The notes under the pieces are model-generated. The model worked only from the letters and a program-made list of their open reading frames with translations, was not told the DNA's origin and made no database searches. Source: Chitinophagaceae bacterium (GTDB lineage Bacteria > Bacteroidota > Bacteroidia > Chitinophagales > Chitinophagaceae). From it: a DNA stretch of 56,104 nt. Positions within the stretch are counted from its first letter, which is position 1. Every line of letters starts with the position of its first letter. The stretch is from assembly GCA_014379965.1 (NCBI GenBank), contig JACMKU010000142.1:1-56104 (forward strand), given 5' to 3'. This document shows positions 17,265 through 26,993 of the stretch, in pieces. The translations under genes were made by a program, and so were the position numbers.

Positions 17265-19157
17265 ATGGCTAAAGAAAAAGAATCCACTAACCTGTTTGAT
17301 TACAACGAGGAAAGCATCAAATCCCTGGACTGGAAGGAACACATCCGCCTACGGCCGGGGATGTACATCGGCAAACTTGGCGATGGCAGCAGCCCTGACG
17401 ACGGCATCTACGTATTGGTGAAGGAAGTGTTGGACAACTGTATCGATGAATACACAATGGGCTATGGAAAGACAGTGGAGCTGACAATAGAGGGCAAACA
17501 GGTGAGTATTCGCGACTATGGTAGAGGAATACCCCTGGGAAAGGTTGTCGACGTGGTTAGTAAGATCAATACTGGTGCGAAATACGATAGTAAGGCTTTT
17601 CAAAAGTCTGTCGGATTGAACGGGGTAGGTACGAAGGCAGTCAATGCACTCAGTCATTACTTCAAGGTAACTGCTATACGGGAAGGGAAGGAAAAAACTG
17701 CCGAATTCGAGCGGGGAGTTCTTGTGAAGGAATACAAGGAAGCGAAGACCGGTGATTCCAATGGCACTCTAGTCACCTTCATTCCCGATGAAACGGTCTT
17801 CAAGCATTTCAAGTTTCATCCCGAATTCCTCGAGAATCAGATATGGAATTATTGCTTTCTGAATGCAGGCCTCAAAATCGTTTATAACGGTAAGACTTTC
17901 GTCAGCAAAAACGGATTACTGGATCTCCTCCAACGCAAGACCAACGAAGACGAGATTAGATATCCGATCATCCATCTCACCGGTGACGATATTGAGCTTG
18001 CGCTTACACACAATAACGACTATGGCGAGGATATTTATAGTTTTGTCAATGGCCAGCATACTACACAGGGCGGTACGCATCAACAAGCCTTTCGTGAAGC
18101 GTATGTAAAGACAATTCGCGAGTTCTTTAAGAAGGACTACGACGCCTCTGATGTGCGCACCGGAATTGTTGCGGCAATATCCGTAAGGATAGTTGAGCCC
18201 GTATTCGAATCTCAGACTAAGACAAAGCTGGGCTCTCTGAACGCAGATGTAAACGGCCCCAGTATGCGCCAGTTCATTGGCGACTTCCTCGCGAAGGAAC
18301 TGGATAATTACCTCCACAAGAATCCAACAGTTGCTGATGGGTTAAAGAAGAGAATCGAGCAGAGTGAACGCGAGCGGAAAGAAATGGCCGGAATCAAGAA
18401 GCTGGCCAATGAAAGGGCCAAGAAAGCCAATCTGCATAATAAGAAACTACGCGATTGCCGCTATCATCTAAATGATGATCCACCCAACAAGAACAAGGAA
18501 GAATTTGTGGCGCGCCAGAACGAGACTACAATCTTTATTACCGAAGGTGATAGTGCAAGCGGTTCCATAACTAAATCAAGGCAGGTCGACACACAAGCCG
18601 TATTCAGCCTGCGTGGTAAGCCGCTTAACTGTTACGGGCTTACTAAGAAAGTGGTGTACGAGAATGAAGAGTTCAACCTCCTTCAACACGCGTTGAATAT
18701 CGAAGAGGGCCTGGAGGGTCTTCGATTCAATAATATTGTAATAGCAACCGATGCCGATGTGGATGGTATGCACATTCGGCTATTGCTGATGACGTTTTTC
18801 CTCCAATTCTTCCCAGACCTTGTGAAGCATGAAAAGGTCTACGTGCTGCAGACACCTTTATTCAGGGTACGCAACAAGCAGGAGACGATATATTGCTACG
18901 ATGAGGGGGAGAAACAGTCAGCGGTGAAAAAATTGGGAAGCAAGCCTGAGATTACCAGATTTAAGGGACTTGGAGAGATCAGCCCAGAGGAATTCGCACG
19001 ATTCATTGGGCCTGATATGAGAAAGGAATTAATGCGCCTTGAGCAGGGAGACCATATTCAGCAGCTATTGGAATATTATATGGGAAAGAATACAATGGAG
19101 AGGCAGGAGTTTATTATCGAAAATTTGAGGGTTGAGCTGAATACGCCAATGGAATGA
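17265..19157 (+). CDS. parE: DNA topoisomerase IV subunit B
   Basis: This ATPase subunit of topoisomerase IV decatenates daughter chromosomes with ParC. The 630 residues show the GHKL ATPase ([31 protein letters not shown]), the transducer domain and the Toprim motif EGDSASG with [10 protein letters not shown]. It is called ParE rather than GyrB because of its length, its start ([22 protein letters not shown]) and the ParC-type gene downstream in the same transcript direction. It is followed by a CAATAGG-type tract and the DUF1835 gene. Confidence 0.93.
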   Translation: MAKEKESTNLFDYNEESIKSLDWKEHIRLRPGMYIGKLGDGSSPDDGIYVLVKEVLDNCIDEYTMGYGKTVELTIEGKQVSIRDYGRGIPLGKVVDVVSKINTGAKYDSKAFQKSVGLNGVGTKAVNALSHYFKVTAIREGKEKTAEFERGVLVKEYKEAKTGDSNGTLVTFIPDETVFKHFKFHPEFLENQIWNYCFLNAGLKIVYNGKTFVSKNGLLDLLQRKTNEDEIRYPIIHLTGDDIELALTHNNDYGEDIYSFVNGQHTTQGGTHQQAFREAYVKTIREFFKKDYDASDVRTGIVAAISVRIVEPVFESQTKTKLGSLNADVNGPSMRQFIGDFLAKELDNYLHKNPTVADGLKKRIEQSERERKEMAGIKKLANERAKKANLHNKKLRDCRYHLNDDPPNKNKEEFVARQNETTIFITEGDSASGSITKSRQVDTQAVFSLRGKPLNCYGLTKKVVYENEEFNLLQHALNIEEGLEGLRFNNIVIATDADVDGMHIRLLLMTFFLQFFPDLVKHEKVYVLQTPLFRVRNKQETIYCYDEGEKQSAVKKLGSKPEITRFKGLGEISPEEFARFIGPDMRKELMRLEQGDHIQQLLEYYMGKNTMERQEFIIENLRVELNTPME

Positions 19158-19162
19158 CGAGT

Positions 19163-19250
19163 CAATGGGCGATGGGCAATAAGCAATGCACAATAGGCAA
19201 TTGGTAAGAGTTCACTAATTGGCAAATAGCCAACTGTCAATAGTCAATGA
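19163..19250. repeat. CAATRGG heptamer tract after parE
   Basis: Six 7-mers (CAATGGG, CGATGGG, CAATAAG, CAATGCA, CAATAGG, CAATTGG) start six bases after the parE stop. A looser second run follows (CAAATAG, CCAACTG, TCAATAG, TCAATGA). Confidence 0.75.
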
Positions 19251-19350
19251 GAACGCGAATTCGCGGAGTTAATCATAACCCATTTGCTTCGCTTCGCTCG
19301 CAATGATGACTAGTAACTTAGGTCAACAACAAATCTTAAATATAGATCGC

Positions 19351-20202
19351 ATGATACATATCGTTTTTAATGAGTCCGAAGTGGAGTTAATGAAGCAGGT
19401 GATTGCACTTGATTCGGAACTGGAGGGTGAGGTGATTTTGATCCGTGATGAATTTGGTGTGGGCCCGCTTAGGGACATCGATACACCGGAAGGGTGGGAG
19501 GCCCGGCTGGAATGGTGGCGCGGACAACTTCAGGGATCTCCGTATAAGGAAAGCATTGTGGGAAGTTTTGACGACAGGGTCACTGTGAATGAACTAAAGA
19601 ACGCGTTGGATGCAAATCAGGGAGACCAAATTTGGATATGGATGGGACAGAACCAGCACGACGTGTGCGGATATTATTGGCTAATGTCGCAATTGAAGCC
19701 ATACGCAGGTAGAGTAATGACAATATACCTGAATAATCTTCCTTTCATCAATGAGAAAGGCCAACTGTTTTACCCGTCATGGTTGAACGAGATACAGCCT
19801 AAGGAATTCCTTAAGGCGAAAAAGCTCGCCCGTCCTATTACCACCAGCGAATTCGAGGTCGATCCGGATGAGTGGAAGAAGATTTGCGACGAAAACGCAC
19901 TCGTAAGGATCCTCGAGGGTGGAAAGAAGATTGCCGGTAAGGAAGAGACCTTTTATGATAATGAGATCTTGAAAAATATTACCAGTGAGTGGCAGAAAGC
20001 TACAAGAGTATTGTCTAATACGCTGCACCGAATGAAGATAAAGACAGGCGACCTTTACCTCATGCAGCGCATGAAGGCATTGATTAACGCGGGAAAGGTA
20101 GAATCGATGGGGGATGTACAGAAAAGTTGGAAGGAATTTGATGTCAAGCTCGCCGGAGCCCAACAGACGGCAGCTACTGCATCGGAAGAAACGACGGCAT
20201 AA
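19351..20202 (+). CDS. DUF1835 domain-containing protein
   Basis: The 283-residue protein begins MIHIVFNESEVELMKQ and continues with LIRDEFGVGPLRDID, which match the DUF1835 family. The C-terminal third, with a predicted helical RLSNTLHRMKIKTGD-like region, fits the DUF3658 partner domain. It is a soluble cytoplasmic protein of unknown function. The ATG at 19351 is chosen since residues before it have no family match. It lies between parE and parC, one base before the DUF4260 gene, so co-transcription with topoisomerase IV is likely. Confidence 0.85.
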   Translation: MIHIVFNESEVELMKQVIALDSELEGEVILIRDEFGVGPLRDIDTPEGWEARLEWWRGQLQGSPYKESIVGSFDDRVTVNELKNALDANQGDQIWIWMGQNQHDVCGYYWLMSQLKPYAGRVMTIYLNNLPFINEKGQLFYPSWLNEIQPKEFLKAKKLARPITTSEFEVDPDEWKKICDENALVRILEGGKKIAGKEETFYDNEILKNITSEWQKATRVLSNTLHRMKIKTGDLYLMQRMKALINAGKVESMGDVQKSWKEFDVKLAGAQQTAATASEETTA

Positions 20203-20203
20203 A

Positions 20204-20572
20204 ATGTTTATGAAATATATTCTCCGGATTGAAGAAGCGGCAATGTTTGCTCTATGTTTATTTGGATTGTATTTACTGGAGGCGCAGTGGTGGTGGTACT
20301 TATTGCTTATTATCGGGCCAGACATCAGCATGATCGTTTATACTGCGGGAAATGTAGCAGGTGCTGCCGCCTATAATTTTTTCCATCACAAAGCTGTTGC
20401 AGTAGTAATTTTCATTCTAGGAATGCACCTGGAGTATCATTTGCTCGTCCTTACTGGAATAGTGATGTTCGGCCATTCGTCAATGGATAGGATGTTTGGG
20501 TATGGATTAAAATTCGACCGCGGATTCAAGTATACACATTTAGGAATAATTGGAAAGAAGCAACGAACATGA
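20204..20572 (+). CDS. DUF4260 family small membrane protein
   Basis: The 122-residue protein has about four hydrophobic segments with the landmarks EEAAMFALCLFGLY, IGPDISMIVY and SMDRMFGYGLKF, which fit the DUF4260 family of inner-membrane proteins of unknown function. It starts one base after the DUF1835 stop (a second ATG is at 20210), and its stop overlaps the parC start by four bases. This tight packing ties it to the topoisomerase IV operon. Confidence 0.85.
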   Translation: MFMKYILRIEEAAMFALCLFGLYLLEAQWWWYLLLIIGPDISMIVYTAGNVAGAAAYNFFHHKAVAVVIFILGMHLEYHLLVLTGIVMFGHSSMDRMFGYGLKFDRGFKYTHLGIIGKKQRT

Positions 20573-23085
20573 GCGCAGCAAAAAACAAACTCACTGAGGT
20601 TCAGAATAACGATTCAGGGATACATGGTCAATACAAGACCTGGTTCCTCGATTACGCATCGTATGTTATCCTTGAGCGCGCAGTTCCCGCCATTGAGGAC
20701 GGTCTCAAACCCGTTCAACGCAGGATATTGCATGCGATGAAGGAAATGGATGATGGACGATTCAATAAGGTCGCGAATATTATCGGCCAGGCCATGCAGT
20801 ATCACCCTCACGGTGACGCGAGTATCGGCGATGCACTCGTAAACATGGGCCAAAAAGACCTTCTAGTTGAAACGCAGGGAAACTGGGGTGATGTCAGAAC
20901 GGGCGACGATGCAGCCGCGGCAAGATATATCGAAGCAAGACTTAGCAAGTTCGCGCTCGAGGTGGCCTTCAACAGCAAGACTACCGAATGGCAGCTTAGC
21001 TACGATGGCCGTAAGAACGAACCCGTAACGTTACCAATGAAGTTCCCGCTGCTACTGGCACAAGGCGCCGATGGCATCGCCGTTGGACTGTCGACCAAGA
21101 TACTCCCTCACAACTTTGTCGAACTTATAGAAGCATCGATAAAATATCTACGAGGAAAACGGTTTGAATTATATCCCGACTTCATGACCGGTGGGATGGT
21201 CGATGTTGCCGATTACAACCAGGGAAAACGCGGCGGTAAAATAAAGGTGAGGGCACAAATTGAGGAGGTGGATAAGAAGACGCTCGCAATTCGCTCGGTT
21301 CCCTACGCTGTCACTACTACCCAGCTAATGGACTCGATCGTTAAAGCAAACGACCAGGGTAAGATCAAGATCAGGAAAGTGACTGACACTACCGCGGCAC
21401 TCGTGGAGATACTTATTGAACTCGCACCAGGGATGTCGCCTGATATCACCATTGACGCATTGTATAAGTTCACCGACTGCGAAGTTTCCATCTCACCAAA
21501 CGCCTGCGTGATCGTAGGCATGAAACCGCAGTTTCTCGGCGTGCATGAGTTGCTTAAGCTTTCCGTTGATCGGACGAAGGACCTTTTGGAACAGGAACTC
21601 AAGATCAGGCTGGCAGAGTTACAGGAAAAATGGCACTATACATCTTTGGAGAAAATCTTCTTCGAAGAGAAAATCTATAAAGAACTCGAGAAGAAGCATG
21701 AGACCTGGGATAAAGTATTGGAGGCAATCGATAAGGCCTTCGTTCCATACAAGAAGCAACTTAAGCGCGCCATTACCCGGGAGGATATTATCAAACTCAC
21801 GGAAAAGCCAGTCCGAAGGATATACCGACTTGACATTAACGAGTTGAACGACCAGATAAAGGCCCTGGAGGCTGAGATCAAACAGGTAAAACACGACATC
21901 AATAACCTGGTAGATTTTGCCGTTGCTTATTTTGAAAATCTCCTGAAGAAATATGGTAAAGGAAGGGAAAGGAAAACTGAGATCAGGCAGTTTGAAGTAA
22001 TAGAAGCGAAGCAGGTAGCAATCGCCAACACAAAATTATATGTTAACCGTGAGGAAGGGTTCATTGGAACGGGGCTTAAAAAAGATGAGCTACTATTCGA
22101 ATGTTCCGACCTCGACGATATCATTGCCTTCGCAAAGAATGGAGTGATGAAAGTAGTTAAGGTCACTGATAAAGTATTCATTGGAAAGGACATTCTCCAC
22201 GCTGCGGTCTTCCAGAAAAACGACGAGCGCACCACGTATAATATGATATATGCGGATGGCAAAGGCGGCGTCAGCTACGCGAAGCGATTCAATGTGACGG
22301 GGGTGACGAGGGACAAGGAGTATGATTTAACCAAGGGTGACGATAAGAGCAAAGTACACTACCTAAGCATAAATCCAAATGGCGAGGCTGAAGTCGTTAA
22401 GATCGTATTGACTCCAGGTGCGCAAGCAAGGATCAAGGAATTTGATTTTTATTTCGAGGAACTGGCCATCAAGGGCCGAACCAGCATGGGTAACCAGGTG
22501 ACGAAGTACGGGATTAAATCTGTTAAGTTTAAAGAAGCAGGTAAGGCAACCCTTAGCGGAAGGAAGCTGTGGTTCGATGAGAAGTTTGGAAGATTGAATG
22601 CCGACGAGAAAGGAAATTTCATTGGAAGTTTCGAGCCCGATGACCGGATACTAGTTATTTACACAGATGGGCATTACGAGATCACTGACCAGGAAATGAC
22701 CCAGCGCCTGGATGCAGAGAGTATTCTTTTAATTGAGAAATTCAACGCAGACAAGGTGATCTCGGCGGTGTATCTTGACAAGAAGAACCTCCAGTACAAT
22801 GTCAAGCGATTTAAGATTGAAACGACCACACTTAAGAATAAATTCTTCTTCATAAAGGAAGGAGAAGGAAATTACGTCGAAGCTGTTTCTACCGACGAGG
22901 AACCGATCCTCGCTGTTCAAAGCGGGAGAGGAGATCAGGTTCGGAAGGCCAAGTTCAAGATTGCAAAGGTGGCGGAGGTAATGGGTTGGAAGACTGTCGG
23001 GTCGAAGTTGGTAGACTATAGTAAGAGTGTAGAGATGGAATGGGTGAAATCGAAGTCGGATAATAAACAGCCAGAGCTTTTTTGA
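20569..23085 (+). CDS. parC: DNA topoisomerase IV subunit A
   Basis: This is the DNA-cleaving subunit, 838 residues. The N-terminal breakage-reunion domain has LKPVQRRILHAM, the YHPHGDASIGDAL segment and the catalytic Tyr120 in AAAARYIEARL. The C-terminal half holds beta-pinwheel repeats typical of Bacteroidota ParC. The start codon overlaps the DUF4260 stop. The stop TGA abuts the CGTTTAA palindrome copy C. Confidence 0.95.
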   Translation: MSAAKNKLTEVQNNDSGIHGQYKTWFLDYASYVILERAVPAIEDGLKPVQRRILHAMKEMDDGRFNKVANIIGQAMQYHPHGDASIGDALVNMGQKDLLVETQGNWGDVRTGDDAAAARYIEARLSKFALEVAFNSKTTEWQLSYDGRKNEPVTLPMKFPLLLAQGADGIAVGLSTKILPHNFVELIEASIKYLRGKRFELYPDFMTGGMVDVADYNQGKRGGKIKVRAQIEEVDKKTLAIRSVPYAVTTTQLMDSIVKANDQGKIKIRKVTDTTAALVEILIELAPGMSPDITIDALYKFTDCEVSISPNACVIVGMKPQFLGVHELLKLSVDRTKDLLEQELKIRLAELQEKWHYTSLEKIFFEEKIYKELEKKHETWDKVLEAIDKAFVPYKKQLKRAITREDIIKLTEKPVRRIYRLDINELNDQIKALEAEIKQVKHDINNLVDFAVAYFENLLKKYGKGRERKTEIRQFEVIEAKQVAIANTKLYVNREEGFIGTGLKKDELLFECSDLDDIIAFAKNGVMKVVKVTDKVFIGKDILHAAVFQKNDERTTYNMIYADGKGGVSYAKRFNVTGVTRDKEYDLTKGDDKSKVHYLSINPNGEAEVVKIVLTPGAQARIKEFDFYFEELAIKGRTSMGNQVTKYGIKSVKFKEAGKATLSGRKLWFDEKFGRLNADEKGNFIGSFEPDDRILVIYTDGHYEITDQEMTQRLDAESILLIEKFNADKVISAVYLDKKNLQYNVKRFKIETTTLKNKFFFIKEGEGNYVEAVSTDEEPILAVQSGRGDQVRKAKFKIAKVAEVMGWKTVGSKLVDYSKSVEMEWVKSKSDNKQPELF

Positions 23086-23236
23086 ACGTTTAACGTTGAA
23101 CGTTTAAGAGTTTAACGTTCTTCATGTAGAGGTGTCAATACTCTGGAGCGGTTTCGATTTACCCGGACATACCTATTACGACAGAACACTTCGATTTAAA
23201 AAACGTTAAACGTTAAACCTTAAACGTTAAACGTTC
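23084..23236. repeat. CGTTTAA heptamer palindrome, copy C
   Basis: The left arm at 23084-23120 begins inside the parC stop codon, and the right arm at 23202-23236 touches the stop codon of the convergent gene. The arms are complementary but not identical in register (left contains TTTAAGAG, right the equivalent of TTTAAGG). The spacer is about 81 bases. Confidence 0.85.
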
Positions 23237-24159
23237 TATCGCTTCTTCCGACGAATACGAACGGTGCCATTTTTTTGCAAGCTACTTGTCAACCGAATTT
23301 CGTATTTCTTTTTGCCGTCGTCAATGATCATTAGAGCGGTATTTGGTGGGATAGAACCGAGGTTGTCTGCGAACATGCTGATCTCATTGCTTTGCCGTGT
23401 AGAATCGAGGAAGAGATTGAAATGTATTGCTTTTTCACTAAGCTTTTGTGAAGAGACGAGTAATTGATTGTTGAAAAAAACAGAAACTGAATCGCCGTCG
23501 ACTTCGCCATTGTCATAGAAATCAACTTTCACCGCATCTGCATCCACTTCTATGTCGTCGGAGATTTCAATTTCCCTCTGTTTGAATTGGCTTTCCACGA
23601 CGTAATTCACGACTTTTCTTTGTACGACAGTCACAGCAGTGAGCGTGTCATCAAGGGAGGGTGTCCATACCTGACGCGTTTCTTTGAATTCCCGGATCGC
23701 CTTCAGCACAGAATCTTTCTTACTGATATCAGCATTGAGTGACAGATCGAAAGTGATGTCCGCGCACACATATCTATTTTCGGGAAGACCCATGAACTTG
23801 CCTGTAAGCGTTGATCCTGCCTGCGCTACTCTGAGTACTGCCCGGAGATTCATCATGCAATCGACCTCCATGTTAGCAGTGGACCCAAAATAGGTAACAG
23901 GAATGTTATAAAGATTCAATTCGCGTGATCCGGGATTGTAGTTGCCTTTCACTTCCAGGCTGCGGAATGTATTTTTAAAGTAATAATTGAGCACGCCTTT
24001 AACAAATCCCTTTTCCGGCTGCAATACCAGCTCTACCAGGTAATTGTTGGCCGATGCGGTCACATTTACGTTGGCACTGCCATACCAATACCCGAAAACG
24101 GTCTGGGAGGAGGAGTGGAGGGCACAAAGGATAGTGGCTAATAAAAGTACTTTCTTCAT
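23236..24159 (-). CDS. Secreted protein of unknown function
   Basis: The 307-residue protein has a signal peptide (about residues 1-18, LCALHSSSQ) and no membrane segment after it. The mature part has alternating beta-rich stretches (GYWYGSANVNV, YLVELVLQPEKGFVKGVLNYYF) and a C-terminal half (VKVDFYDNGEVDGDSVSVFFNN) that reads like a beta-sandwich calcium- or carbohydrate-type module. I do not recognise a named family. It is the last gene of a minus-strand group with smpB and accD; spacing to smpB is 54 bases. Confidence 0.75.
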   Translation of the reverse strand: MKKVLLLATILCALHSSSQTVFGYWYGSANVNVTASANNYLVELVLQPEKGFVKGVLNYYFKNTFRSLEVKGNYNPGSRELNLYNIPVTYFGSTANMEVDCMMNLRAVLRVAQAGSTLTGKFMGLPENRYVCADITFDLSLNADISKKDSVLKAIREFKETRQVWTPSLDDTLTAVTVVQRKVVNYVVESQFKQREIEISDDIEVDADAVKVDFYDNGEVDGDSVSVFFNNQLLVSSQKLSEKAIHFNLFLDSTRQSNEISMFADNLGSIPPNTALMIIDDGKKKYEIRLTSSLQKNGTVRIRRKKR

Positions 24160-24213
24160 AGTCGGCGTGAGCTGTCAAAAATCATGCTTATTTTAAACGA
24201 TTAATTCTTCCCT

Positions 24214-24651
24214 TTATTTCAGGTGGCGCTTCATTTCACGCTCTACATCCTTTTGGCGGATGCTTTCCCGTTTGTCGTGCAGCTTCTTTCCTTTGGCTAG
24301 TCCGATCTCGATCTTCACCAGCGACTTATCATTGAAGTACATTCGGAGCGGCACCAGCGTATAGCCTTTTTCCTTAAGCCCAGCAGCAATCTTCTTGATC
24401 TCTCTTTTTTGCAATAATAACTTCCTGTCGCGTACAGGATCGTGATTGTTAATGTTTCCGTGGGAATACTCGGCAATGTGCAGTGACTTGATCCATACCT
24501 CGCCCTCGTTAAGCAGGCAATAGCTATCGTTGAAACTCACCTTTCCGTTCCGAATTGATTTTACCTCGGTACCAAGCAATACCAGACCCGCCTCATATTT
24601 AGCCTCAATGAAGTATTCGTGGTAGACGGAACGGTTTTTAATCTCTGTCAT
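24214..24651 (-). CDS. smpB: SsrA-binding protein
   Basis: SmpB brings tmRNA to stalled ribosomes for trans-translation. The 145-residue length is normal. EAGLVLLGTEVKSIR, NINNHDPVRDRKLLLQKREI and the basic tail GKKLHDKRESIRQKDVERE are the conserved parts. It lies 58 bases after accD on the same strand. The tmRNA gene is not in this window. Confidence 0.97.
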   Translation of the reverse strand: MTEIKNRSVYHEYFIEAKYEAGLVLLGTEVKSIRNGKVSFNDSYCLLNEGEVWIKSLHIAEYSHGNINNHDPVRDRKLLLQKREIKKIAAGLKEKGYTLVPLRMYFNDKSLVKIEIGLAKGKKLHDKRESIRQKDVEREMKRHLK

Positions 24652-24709
24652 CTATAAAACAAAAGCAAGAGGGAATGATCCTCTTACTCCCGATTCTTGT
24701 GTTAAATAT

Positions 24710-25624
24710 TTAATTCTTGAACAATTCGAGCACTGCTCCGAGTCTATTCTTCAATTCCTTTCGACCCACGATGAAATCCAGGAAGCCATGGTCGAGCAGG
24801 AATTCGCTGCGCTGAAATCCTTCGGGTAAGTCTTTCTTGATAGTTTCCTTTATGACCCTTGGGCCTGCGAATCCAATTAATGCTCCAGGCTCTGCGATAT
24901 TCAGATCTCCCAGCATCCCAAATGAAGCGGAGATTCCACCAAAGGTTGGATCGGTCAAAAGCGAAATGTAGGGAAGGCGGGCATCACTCAACTGGGAAAG
25001 CTTGCCACTGGTTTTAGCCAATTGCATGAGAGAAAAAGCACTCTCCATCATACGAGCCCCGCCACTTTTGCTGATGACCATGTAGGGAGTGTTATGCTGT
25101 ATGCAATAATCAACGGCCCTCGAGAATTTCTCACCCATGACACTTCCCAGCGAGCCTCCGATAAACTCGAAATCCATACATGCGATCACGAGATCGTTGC
25201 CGTTTACCTTTCCCACCGCTACCCGCATTGAATCTTTGAGATCTGTTTTACTCCATATCTCCTCGAGCCGCTTCTTGTATGGTTTGAGGTCGGTGAATCC
25301 CAGGTAGTCTTTCGAGCGTATGTTCTCATTTAATTCAATGAATTCATTATTGTCGAAGAGAATCTCGAAATACTCGCTGCTATTGATCCGGTGATGGTAA
25401 GTGCATTTTGGACAGACGAATAGGTGTTCGCGTAATTCGCTAATTGTGCAGATATAATTGCACTCCGGGCACTTTACCCAAAGTCCTTCCGGTGTTTCCT
25501 TTTTCTCCGATGTCTTCGTGTTGATGCCTTTCTTTATACGCTTGAACCAGCTGCTTTTGGTCTCTTCAGTTTTGCCTTCTTCACCAGCCAGGTTCGCGTC
25601 AAAATCTTCAAATTGTTTGGCCAT
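24710..25624 (-). CDS. accD: Acetyl-CoA carboxylase carboxyltransferase subunit beta
   Basis: The product transfers carboxyl from biotin to acetyl-CoA with AccA to make malonyl-CoA for fatty acid synthesis. The 304 residues hold the N-terminal four-cysteine zinc ribbon (Cys52, Cys55, Cys71, Cys74) and the crotonase-like core with SGGARMMES and GFAGPRVIKET. A TATATTTG promoter box lies 18 bases upstream on the minus strand. The gene heads a group with smpB and the secreted unknown. Confidence 0.97.
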   Translation of the reverse strand: MAKQFEDFDANLAGEEGKTEETKSSWFKRIKKGINTKTSEKKETPEGLWVKCPECNYICTISELREHLFVCPKCTYHHRINSSEYFEILFDNNEFIELNENIRSKDYLGFTDLKPYKKRLEEIWSKTDLKDSMRVAVGKVNGNDLVIACMDFEFIGGSLGSVMGEKFSRAVDYCIQHNTPYMVISKSGGARMMESAFSLMQLAKTSGKLSQLSDARLPYISLLTDPTFGGISASFGMLGDLNIAEPGALIGFAGPRVIKETIKKDLPEGFQRSEFLLDHGFLDFIVGRKELKNRLGAVLELFKN

Positions 25625-25641
25625 AACCGTTGGTTGAGTTA

Positions 25642-25649
25642 CAAATATA
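25642..25649 (-). promoter_or_regulatory. Promoter box (TATATTTG on minus strand) for accD
   Basis: CAAATATA on the plus strand reads TATATTTG on the minus strand, an exact TAnnTTTG match 18 bases before the accD ATG. Confidence 0.55.
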
Positions 25650-25676
25650 GGGAATTAGAGAGGGAGGGGCAGCAGG

Positions 25677-25704
25677 CAATGGGCAATTAGCAATGCGCAA
25701 GTTA
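25677..25704. repeat. Short CAATGGG heptamer tract
   Basis: Four 7-mers (CAATGGG, CAATTAG, CAATGCG, CAAGTTA) lie between the accD promoter and the end of the winged-helix gene. There is no inverted arm. Confidence 0.65.
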
Positions 25705-25745
25705 GCGATGATATTTCCTTTGAATAATCATGCATTTTCTAGTGT

Positions 25746-26789
25746 TCATGCAGATGAGAATTCGTTATATCGCATGACGGCCGCGTTAACGAGCTTCTGT
25801 TTTGCGGCGGTCAACTTCGTAAATGGTTTTGCTATCGCAGTTAATTTGTTTCCCTTGATTTTTTTGTCCCAGGTACCTTCGATCACACCATTTATGACAA
25901 GCCAGTGGCTGTATACCGTACTGTCTGAACCCTTGTAATGAGGCCCGAGAATTATGCTGCGATCTTTGTAGCTCATTCCATATTCGTCGTAGTCTGGCAT
26001 CAGGAACGTGCCGGGAAACTTGCCAGTATGTTCGCCTTTTTCATAATAATACTCGCGGCCGTTGAAGAGAGTAGACGCAAACCCGGGGGGTAAGGTGGCC
26101 GCGCCCTTCTTCGCGTCAGTCAGGGTAAGACCAGACCAATAGGCGAAGTCATGGATACTCGCAGGACCTCGCGTGCGGAAATACCGCGTTGCAAACCCTG
26201 CTAAGGCTTCATCCTTCGAAAGCACCTTCACCGAAGGCACTCGTTCGTCAAGTAGGGCGTAGCTAAATTGCTTACCCTTTCTGGCACCACTACAGATTAT
26301 CGCGTCCAACTCTGCCTTCATCATAATGCATCCAAGCCTGGGCCCGGATGCCAGAATCTTATTTCGCTTGAGAATTTCCTGGATCTCTATACGGGTCAGG
26401 TGCTTTCCACCCTCCAATGCCTTTGAAATTATTGCATCCGTTTTTGAGAACGTTGCACTATCGAGTTCCATTTTTCGGTTCATAAATCCGTTGATACCAT
26501 GAACACGCGGTGCGGTTAGCTTCAAAAGCCACCGGATATCGGCAGGACTAACAAAATGCCAGGTTGGCCGCATTAGATGCGTGCGCAGGATGTCGCCCCT
26601 GTTAAAAGCTTTCTCCACCTCACTTTCGCGGCCCGTTTGAAGGCGGAGGCCAATAGCCCATTTTGCCATGGCATATTCCTGTGCCTGCATGGCTATCATT
26701 CGCTCTACAAGACCTTCAGGTCTGATCTCAGGCTTGAAAATGATATGTTGCCTCGCAAGCCGGTAGGCTATGATCTCCTTAGCTGTCAT
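25746..26789 (-). CDS. Winged helix DNA-binding domain-containing protein (HTH_42 family)
   Basis: The 347-residue protein begins with YRLARQHI and contains IAMQAQEYAMAKWAIGLRL, LRTHLMRPTWHFV and the C-terminal LPDYDEYGMSYKDR and GVIEGTWDKK. These are hallmarks of the HTH_42 (PF06224) family, which includes DNA glycosylase-like AlkX/YcaQ relatives. These proteins carry tandem winged helices. Whether this one repairs cross-links or damaged bases cannot be said from sequence alone. It is monocistronic and divergent from the gene at 26994. Confidence 0.88.
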   Translation of the reverse strand: MTAKEIIAYRLARQHIIFKPEIRPEGLVERMIAMQAQEYAMAKWAIGLRLQTGRESEVEKAFNRGDILRTHLMRPTWHFVSPADIRWLLKLTAPRVHGINGFMNRKMELDSATFSKTDAIISKALEGGKHLTRIEIQEILKRNKILASGPRLGCIMMKAELDAIICSGARKGKQFSYALLDERVPSVKVLSKDEALAGFATRYFRTRGPASIHDFAYWSGLTLTDAKKGAATLPPGFASTLFNGREYYYEKGEHTGKFPGTFLMPDYDEYGMSYKDRSIILGPHYKGSDSTVYSHWLVINGVIEGTWDKKIKGNKLTAIAKPFTKLTAAKQKLVNAAVMRYNEFSSA

Positions 26790-26993
26790 GGGTTTGAAGG
26801 TAACATTTTTGAAATCTAATCCGTGGGGAAAGGGAGATCACCTCGTCCAACCCGGGCCTGGCAGGGAAAACCTAGTGCCGGCAAATCCGTGGAAAACTGG
26901 TGTAATTTGGCCCAGAAAAAAAATCGGAGAAATAGATGCTATTTTTTAAATTACATATTGTCATTCTCCTCTCTTCAATAAACATTGCCAGTT

